A DNA stretch of 64,000 nt from Nisaea sp. (lineage in GTDB: Bacteria > Pseudomonadota > Alphaproteobacteria > Thalassobaculales > Thalassobaculaceae), in contig NZ_JAXMNY010000001.1 in the NCBI RefSeq assembly GCF_034670185.1, forward strand, positions 1,178,001-1,242,000. Reading direction: 5' to 3'. The position numbers were made by a program, and so were the translations under genes. The notes under the pieces are model-generated. The model saw nothing but the letters and a program-made list of their open reading frames with translations, ran no database searches and had not been told where the DNA came from. This document shows, in pieces, positions 59,177 through 64,000 of this stretch; positions within the stretch are counted from its first letter, which is position 1; the number at the start of each line of letters is the position of its first letter.

Positions 59177-59312
59177 GGGAGCCTCGAAATCTCGGGTTTT
59201 CCAGATGCCGGAACTTAACCGACCGCTGGATGAGACTCCAGCGTCACGGCGTCATGTTTTGCGCACTCTTTATCATACCGTCGACTTATTGATCGCCAAT
59301 CGGCATTAATTC

Positions 59313-59331
59313 AATGCTGCATTGCAGCATT
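59313..59331. promoter_or_regulatory. Perfect hairpin AATGCTGC-ATT-GCAGCATT
   Basis: An 8-base stem with a 3-base loop lies in the 226-base divergent gap between the isomerase (59176) and the small protein (59403). The following TTCATTTTA is only partly T-rich. It may be an operator or a short terminator; nothing decides between these. Confidence 0.4.
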
Positions 59332-59351
59332 TTCATTTTACGCTCTCGTAA

Positions 59352-59371
59352 TGATCTTCTACACAAGATCA
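59352..59371. promoter_or_regulatory. Inverted repeat TGATCTT-N6-AAGATCA before the small-protein gene
   Basis: A perfect 7-base dyad with a 6-base spacer ends about 30 bases before the ATG at 59403. The position is close to where RNA polymerase would bind, so it is an operator candidate. Confidence 0.35.
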
Positions 59372-59402
59372 CAGGATGTTGTTGCCTGCACAGGAGCTAT
59401 AC

Positions 59403-59573
59403 ATGTTCACTGAAAAAACCAAACGCCCCCGGGTCTATTTTGCCGACACCCAGCGCAAATGGTCGACTTTGCAGGCTGAGTGCGCACAGGAAATGATCGA
59501 CGGTCTGGCACGTCATAACGATGCAGCCGAGATGCACGGCGAAACAGCATCGGCAGCCCAGAAGGCTGCCTGA
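59403..59573 (+). CDS. Hypothetical small protein, 56 aa
   Basis: Not recognised. MFTEKTKRPRVYFADTQRKW is followed by a mostly helical acidic stretch with LQAECAQEMIDGLARHND and an Ala-rich end. AGGAG sits eight bases before ATG 59403, and a strong terminator begins 25 bases after the stop. It is therefore a well-bounded single-gene transcript. Two dyads lie upstream. There is no signal peptide. A role as a small regulator or stress protein is possible but unsupported. Confidence 0.65.
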   Translation: MFTEKTKRPRVYFADTQRKWSTLQAECAQEMIDGLARHNDAAEMHGETASAAQKAA

Positions 59574-59598
59574 TAATTCCGCGACTGCGAACATAGAG

Positions 59599-59634
59599 GC
59601 CGGATGAGACTGAAATAGTCTCTCCGGCTTTTTT
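59599..59634 (+). terminator. Rho-independent terminator after the small-protein gene
   Basis: GCCGGA-T-GAGACT (59599-59611) pairs with AGTCTC-TCCGGC (59617-59628) with one bulged T and a GAAAT loop, followed by six T residues. Confidence 0.9.
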
Positions 59635-59750
59635 GTTGCCTGTTCCAACCACTGGATGTGCCCAGCCTCAGGGTTGGATTACCGGAAATCCCGGCATACT
59701 CTTCGTCGGCTCCGTCCGGAGCTAATTCCAACGCTCGAAGAGGCCCAGCC

Positions 59751-60548
59751 ATGTCCGAACCCGTCGTCCTGTTATCAAAAGACGCGCGCGGCGTCGCCAC
59801 AGTCACCATTAATCGGCCTGACGTGAACAACGCCTATAACGGTGATGTCATCCAGGGGCTTATCGATGCTTTCGGCGACTGTGCCACGGACGATGCCGTT
59901 CGTGTCGTGGTGCTCCGGGGCAACGGTAAGCATTTCCAGGCCGGCGCAGACCTGAAATGGCTTAATGCCATCGGCGCGCTCTCTCCGGAGGAGAATGTTG
60001 AAGTATCACGCCGCACAGCTTCCGCCGTCTGTGGCCTGAACGACTTCACGAAACCGACCGTGGCGCTGGTGCATGGCGGCTGTTTCGGTGGCGGTGTCGG
60101 TATTGTGGCTGCCTGCGATGTTGTGATTGCCAGCGAGGATGCAATCTTCGCCATTACCGAAGCCCGCTGGGGTGTGATGGCCGGGATTATTGTGCCTCAC
60201 CTGAACGCCGCCATGGGGCCGCGTAATGTCCGCCGCTACGCCCTGACCTGCGAGCGTTTCAAGGCTGCGAAAGCTGCGGAAATGGGGCTGGTGCATGAAG
60301 TCTGCGCGACCGGCACGCTCGACGAAGCCGCGGCACCGGTGATCGACCAGTTGCTGCTTTCGGCACCCGAGGCCATGACGCAGACCAAACAGGTCATCCT
60401 GGAACATGCCAACATCACGCTTGCCGATGCCTATTTCGAGCGACTGGTCGCCCAGCACGCGGCAAAAAGGCAATCAGATGAAGCCTCCGAAGGGCTGAAA
60501 AGTTTCGCTGAGAAACGCCAGCCGTCCTGGTATCCAGGAGCGGCCTGA
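59751..60548 (+). CDS. Enoyl-CoA hydratase/isomerase family protein
   Basis: 265 residues of the crotonase fold. VATVTINRPDVNNAYN begins it, the oxyanion segment is GKHFQAGADLKWLN, and the second is ALVHGGCFGGGVGIVAACD. The catalytic Glu block FAITEARWGVMAGII contains the Glu of AIFAITEAR. This is the active-site arrangement of true hydratases such as methylglutaconyl-CoA or related enzymes. GAAGAGG precedes ATG 59751. A perfect 13-base stem terminator follows. Not adjacent to other beta-oxidation or leucine genes, so the pathway is uncertain. Confidence 0.9.
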   Translation: MSEPVVLLSKDARGVATVTINRPDVNNAYNGDVIQGLIDAFGDCATDDAVRVVVLRGNGKHFQAGADLKWLNAIGALSPEENVEVSRRTASAVCGLNDFTKPTVALVHGGCFGGGVGIVAACDVVIASEDAIFAITEARWGVMAGIIVPHLNAAMGPRNVRRYALTCERFKAAKAAEMGLVHEVCATGTLDEAAAPVIDQLLLSAPEAMTQTKQVILEHANITLADAYFERLVAQHAAKRQSDEASEGLKSFAEKRQPSWYPGAA

Positions 60549-60561
60549 ATAAACGCTCTAT

Positions 60562-60594
60562 AACCTCGGCAGAGGATCGGGCTCTGCCGAGGTT
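60562..60594 (+). terminator. Hairpin terminator after enoyl-CoA hydratase
   Basis: AACCTCGGCAGAG (60562-60574) and CTCTGCCGAGGTT (60582-60594) form a perfect 13-base stem with a 7-base loop, starting 13 bases after the stop. The T tract is weak (TCATTTGG), so it may also act as a processing hairpin. Confidence 0.75.
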
Positions 60595-60724
60595 CATTTG
60601 GACAGTTGATTTTGATCTCTCTGATAATTTTGTCTTTTTTTTATCATGGGTATTGGCGTATGCTACCTTGTCGTCGTAACTGAGTACACAGACATCCATC
60701 GCAACCGGATTGAGCGAGGAATAA

Positions 60725-60787
60725 ATGAAGACATTCCTTACTCCGGCGCAGTATCAGCTGCCGACCATCAAACTGCCCCAGTGGTAA
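60725..60787 (+). CDS. 20-residue micro-ORF, possible leader peptide
   Basis: ATG 60725 preceded by GAGGAA codes for 20 residues (starts MKTFLTPAQY, ends KLPQW) and stops at 60785-60787. The next gene's ATG is at 60789, one base after the stop (TAA-A-ATG), so ribosomes finishing here would reinitiate easily. It could be a leader controlling the following gene or a small functional peptide. The peptide is not enriched in a single amino acid, so a classical attenuation leader is unlikely. Coding is supported by ribosome site and spacing only. Confidence 0.5.
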   Translation: MKTFLTPAQYQLPTIKLPQW

Positions 60788-60788
60788 A

Positions 60789-61229
60789 ATGACCGTTTCC
60801 GGAGTGAGCGACCGCTACTCAAACAGGACGGAGCCCCTTTCCTGGCGTGTGGATATGGACAGGCAATTGCTGTTTATCGATCTGGCGCCAGGCTTTACGG
60901 ATTACGACCTCACAAAACATGTGCCCATGATCTGGAAAGAAAATCCGGACATCATCTGGTTCAACGTGGTTGTCGATCAGCATCGCAATGACGAAACAAA
61001 CAACTGGAGCTGGAACGGCCTGCTCACCGTCGCGCAGGAATGGCACGCATACGCGCAAGGCAGGAACTCAGGCAAACATGTTGCCATCGTCACCAAGAAT
61101 TACTGGATCACTCAGCTTGTAAACAAAGCCTTAGGCCAGATCTTTCCCGGCAGCACGTTCAAGTGCTTCAAGGATCATGCGGATGCGACCGCATGGGCCC
61201 TCGCGGGGCCTCGACCGGAAGCGCAATAG
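60789..61229 (+). CDS. Hypothetical protein, 146 aa, possibly SpoIIAA-like
   Basis: Not firmly recognised. It begins after the micro-ORF. WRVDMDRQLLFIDLAPGFTDYDLTKHVPMIW then IIWFNVVVDQHRNDETNNWSWNGLLTVAQEWHAY resembles the strand-helix order of SpoIIAA/STAS-like proteins, with KHVAIVTKNYWITQLVNKALGQIF and a closing FKDHADATAWA helix that is common in that group. No conserved Ser typical of anti-sigma antagonists is identified. Soluble, with no signal peptide. It may act in membrane-stress or DNA-linked regulation, but this is speculation. The Lhr-type helicase gene follows after 39 bases. Confidence 0.65.
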   Translation: MTVSGVSDRYSNRTEPLSWRVDMDRQLLFIDLAPGFTDYDLTKHVPMIWKENPDIIWFNVVVDQHRNDETNNWSWNGLLTVAQEWHAYAQGRNSGKHVAIVTKNYWITQLVNKALGQIFPGSTFKCFKDHADATAWALAGPRPEAQ

Positions 61230-61268
61230 CCGCTTGCTGTAATCCCGCTCAGCGACCACTTTTGGACC

Positions 61269-63746
61269 ATGCTGGATAAAACCGCACAGTCCCGGCCTGA
61301 TATGACAGGCCTGCCAAAAACCTTCCGCGACTGGTTTGCCGATAAAAACTGGCAGCCGCACTCGCACCAGCTTGAAATGCTGGATGCGGCCCGTAAGGGC
61401 AAACATGCCTTGCTGATCGCACCGACCGGAGGCGGCAAAACCCTCGCCGGCTTCCTGTCCAGTCTGGTCGAGTTGGCCGAAACACCTTTTGACGGTCTGC
61501 ACACGCTTTATATCTCGCCGCTGAAAGCCCTTGCTGTCGATATCCATCGCAACCTGACGCAGCCGATCGAGGAAATGGCGCTGCCTGTCACGGCGGAAAC
61601 CCGGACCGGCGATACCCCTCAGGCTAAAAAACAACGCCAGCGTGGCAGCCCGCCCAATATCCTGCTGACCACACCGGAAAGCTTTGCCCTTTTGCTTTCC
61701 TATACCGATGCGCCGAAAATCTTCCGGCGGCTGCGCACCATTGTCATCGACGAGCTGCATGCACTGGCCCCCAACAAGCGCGGGGAGCTGCTGTCGCTCG
61801 GTCTTGCCCGCCTAGCGAAACTCGCGCCGGAAGCACGCCGCGTCGGGCTTTCCGCAACCGTCGCTTATCCGGACGCACTGGAGGCCTATCTGTCTCCTAC
61901 TGGCCGGACGGGAAGCGGGATGGTTGAACGCGTCACTGGTGGCGGTGCGGTTGCAGCCGATGTCAGGATCATGATCGGGCGCGGGCATTTTCCCTGGTCC
62001 GGCCATATGGGCAGCTACGCGGTCGAGGATATCTACGAGCAGATCTGCGGCGCCGCGACCACACTCGTCTTCGTCAATACGCGGGCACAGGCAGAGATTC
62101 TGTTCCAGGCGCTCTGGCGGATAAACGAGCAGAACCTGCCAATTGCCCTGCATCACGGCTCGCTCGCGGCGGAGCAGCGGCGCAAAGTTGAGGCGGTCAT
62201 GTCGAAGGGTGGGCTACGGGCCGTTGTCGCCACCTCTTCCCTCGATCTCGGGATCGACTGGGCGGCGGTCGATCTGGTCATCCAGGTCGGTGCCCCGAAA
62301 GGCTCCTCGCGCCTGCTGCAACGGATAGGAAGGGCTAATCACCGGCTTGATCAGCCAAGCCGTGCCATCCTGATCCCGGCGAACCGGTTCGAGGTGCTGG
62401 AATGCCAGGCCGCGATCGACGCCGTGAACGAGATGAGTCTCGACGGCGAGTTGCCAAGCGAAGGCGCGCTGGACGTGCTGGCGCAGCATATCCTCGGCAC
62501 CGCCTGCGCCGGACTGTTTCATCCGGATCAGCTTTACGAGGAAGTCCGCACCGCCTCGCCATATGCCAATCTCAGCCGGGAGGATTTCGACGCGGTCCTG
62601 CGGTTCGTAACAGATGGCGGATACGCCTTGCGCACCTATGACCGGTTCCGCCGGCTGCGGCCGACCGCCGACGGATTGCTGACCGTGGTCAATCAGCGGG
62701 TCGCCCGGTCCTACCGGATGAATGTGGGCACGATTGTGGAAGCGGTGACACTGAAGGTCCGGATGCGCCGGGGACGTTTTCTCGGTGAGATCGAAGAGTA
62801 TTTCGTCCAGGGCCTGACATCAGGCGACACTTTCCTCTTCGCCGGCCAGCTTCTGACTTTCGAGGGTGTCCGTGAGACAGTCGTGGAGGTCAGCCCCGGC
62901 AAGGGAGAGGAGCCGGAGATCCCCGCCTATATGGGCGGACGCCTGCCCTTCACCACGCACCTGTCGGACAGGGTCCGGGCCATGCTGGAGGATGACAAGA
63001 ACTGGCCAACCCTGCCCGCGCCTGTCGAGGACTGGCTGCGGATGCAGCAATGGCGTTCCGTCATGCCTAAACGGGACCGGCTGCTGGTGGAGGTTTTTCC
63101 GCGCAGCGGGAAATTCTATCTTGTCGCCTACTGCTTCGCCGGACGGAACGCGCACCAGACACTGGGTATGTTGCTGACCAGGAGGATGGAACGGGCGGGA
63201 CTGGACCCGCTCGGCTTCGTTGCCACCGATTATGTGATCGCGATCTGGGGCTTGAAGGAGCCCCGTGCCGAAGATGTAGCCGGGCTATTCGACCAGGACA
63301 TGCTTGGAGACGATCTTGAGGAATGGATGGCGGAATCAACGCTGCTGAAGCGTACATTCCGGAACGTCGCGGTGATCGCCGGCCTGATCGAACGGAAGCT
63401 GCCGGGACATGAGAAAACAGGCCGGCAAGTCACTTTCAATGCCGACCTGATCTATGACGTGCTGCGCAGCCATGAGCCCGATCATGTCCTGCTCCGTGCC
63501 ACCCGCGCGGACGCTGCGCGCGGCCTGACGGATATTCGCCGTCTGGCCGAGCTTCTGGTCCAGGTGCATGGCAAGATCGATGTCCGCCACCTCGACCGGG
63601 TCTCTCCGCTCGCCGTTCCGATCCTGCTTGAGATCGGCAAGGAACATGTCTACGGCGGTGCACTCGACACCCTGTTGGAAGAGGCGGAAGCTGAACTGGT
63701 CAGCGAAGCGACCGGCGGTAATAAGCAGGCAAACCTGCCGATATAA
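61269..63746 (+). CDS. Ligase-associated DNA damage response DEXH-box helicase (Lhr type)
   Basis: 825 residues. Walker A LIAPTGGGKTLAGF lies near 49-62, TLYISPLKALAVD follows, and the DEXH box is VIDELHAL near 157. Motif III is VGLSATVAYP, and the second RecA domain has VATSSLDLGIDWAAVDLVIQVG and LLQRIGRANHR. A long C-terminal winged-helix/Lhr core with ARSYRMNVGTIVEAV and SGKFYLVAYCFAGR-like blocks follows. It translocates on single-stranded DNA or unwinds damaged DNA. Together with the ligase and exonuclease on the other strand at 55966-58568 it completes most of the repair set, but is separated by five genes. Confidence 0.93.
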   Translation: MLDKTAQSRPDMTGLPKTFRDWFADKNWQPHSHQLEMLDAARKGKHALLIAPTGGGKTLAGFLSSLVELAETPFDGLHTLYISPLKALAVDIHRNLTQPIEEMALPVTAETRTGDTPQAKKQRQRGSPPNILLTTPESFALLLSYTDAPKIFRRLRTIVIDELHALAPNKRGELLSLGLARLAKLAPEARRVGLSATVAYPDALEAYLSPTGRTGSGMVERVTGGGAVAADVRIMIGRGHFPWSGHMGSYAVEDIYEQICGAATTLVFVNTRAQAEILFQALWRINEQNLPIALHHGSLAAEQRRKVEAVMSKGGLRAVVATSSLDLGIDWAAVDLVIQVGAPKGSSRLLQRIGRANHRLDQPSRAILIPANRFEVLECQAAIDAVNEMSLDGELPSEGALDVLAQHILGTACAGLFHPDQLYEEVRTASPYANLSREDFDAVLRFVTDGGYALRTYDRFRRLRPTADGLLTVVNQRVARSYRMNVGTIVEAVTLKVRMRRGRFLGEIEEYFVQGLTSGDTFLFAGQLLTFEGVRETVVEVSPGKGEEPEIPAYMGGRLPFTTHLSDRVRAMLEDDKNWPTLPAPVEDWLRMQQWRSVMPKRDRLLVEVFPRSGKFYLVAYCFAGRNAHQTLGMLLTRRMERAGLDPLGFVATDYVIAIWGLKEPRAEDVAGLFDQDMLGDDLEEWMAESTLLKRTFRNVAVIAGLIERKLPGHEKTGRQVTFNADLIYDVLRSHEPDHVLLRATRADAARGLTDIRRLAELLVQVHGKIDVRHLDRVSPLAVPILLEIGKEHVYGGALDTLLEEAEAELVSEATGGNKQANLPI

Positions 63747-63754
63747 CCGGTGCT

Positions 63755-63934
63755 TTAATTCACGACGATGGTTGAGGCGCTGCCATACATTTCAGAGATG
63801 ATGGTGCGGGCATGGCCAATCATTTTGGGATTCTCGGTGCCTCTAATGGAAAAGACGTTCGCACCGCTTGATCGGGAAAAAGAGACGTAGTTGTGAAGGC
63901 CGTAGTTGGTAAGAAAGTTAGATTCGTAGTTCAT
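63755..63934 (-). CDS. Short reading frame, 59 aa, at the window edge
   Basis: ATG 63934 to TAA 63755 encodes 59 residues (begins MNYESNFLTN, ends TIVVN). AAGGAT lies four bases upstream of the ATG. It is convergent with the helicase gene, 8 bases apart. No similarity is recognised, and it is rich in Ser, Asn and Tyr. It could be a small protein or chance coding. The last 66 bases of the window contain no other feature I can support. Confidence 0.5.
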   Translation of the reverse strand: MNYESNFLTNYGLHNYVSFSRSSGANVFSIRGTENPKMIGHARTIISEMYGSASTIVVN

Positions 63935-64000
63935 AATATCCTTGAGAGATCATAGTAGTTGGGGAAAATCTGAATAGGTGGCGGATCAAATCTGATCGGA

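Noticed and set aside
59313..59331. Hairpin considered as a small-RNA terminator.
   Set aside because: The T tract is interrupted and no promoter for a short RNA could be identified upstream, so only a regulatory-site label was given.

Overview
The window looks like chromosomal DNA of an alphaproteobacterium, plausibly a Rhodospirillales-type free-living heterotroph. The evidence is the high-GC coding style, the fused MnmC, the fused CysN/CysC, the ATP-dependent ligase/exonuclease/Lhr-helicase repair set, PAS_5 and PilZ proteins, and a Zur-type box with GTTATAAC at its core. The genus assignment is inference. There is no rRNA operon, IS element, integrase, phage gene or CRISPR array. The only structural RNA gene seen is tRNA-Thr(TGT).

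Layout. 1-6262: a MATE exporter (cut by the left edge), an AEC-type carrier, a Tat-exported multicopper oxidase, an enoyl-CoA hydratase, and a fusion of a CoA-binding domain to an O-acetylhomoserine sulfhydrylase-type PLP enzyme. 6333-13596: a PAS protein; a tightly overlapped minus-strand operon (SDR, NDP-forming acyl-CoA synthetase, nitronate monooxygenase, phosphatase-like protein); a zinc alcohol dehydrogenase with a terminator; and an NAD-binding epimerase-like protein. 13572-16730: a formylglycine-type sulfatase, a MaoC-like protein and a methyltransferase. 16786-21683: a cytoplasmic DMSO/biotin-sulfoxide-reductase-type molybdoenzyme divergent from a split ThDP decarboxylase (two subunits) and an MFS carrier, probably one catabolic module. 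21687-26217: a small unknown protein, a hydrolase/dehydrogenase/aldo-keto reductase operon, and a DMT exporter.

26253-34218 is a signalling region: a large soluble hybrid kinase with an unknown partner gene, an unknown coiled-coil-like protein, tRNA-Thr, a ribbon-helix-helix-like protein and a CHASE/PAS membrane kinase. 34337-39910 holds mnmC, a cupin, small unknown proteins, a compact SDR/SCP2-like/hydrolase operon and a YcgN protein. 39948-43066 is a Zur-box-controlled ZrgA/ABC/DUF3299 metal operon. 43185-49004 carries VOC, amidase and PilZ genes, then a divergent pair of D-aminoacylase (plus isochorismatase-type hydrolase) and D-amino-acid-oxidase-like genes around a dyad operator candidate.

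49061-51902 is cysD-cysNC (sulfate activation) with a recognisable sigma70 promoter. It is followed by two tandem paralogous lipoproteins of unknown function (52017-54980). 55011-63746 contains a SufR-like regulator overlapping a small conserved-looking protein, the DNA ligase and exonuclease, a CBS-less KpsF-type isomerase, small proteins, an enoyl-CoA hydratase, a 20-residue micro-ORF coupled to an unknown gene, and the Lhr-type helicase. A 59-residue reading frame lies at the right edge.

The most unusual items are the CoA-binding/sulfhydrylase fusion, the molybdoenzyme plus ThDP-decarboxylase module, the tandem lipoproteins, the micro-ORF, and the unknown partner of the hybrid kinase. None of them can be confirmed without database searches.
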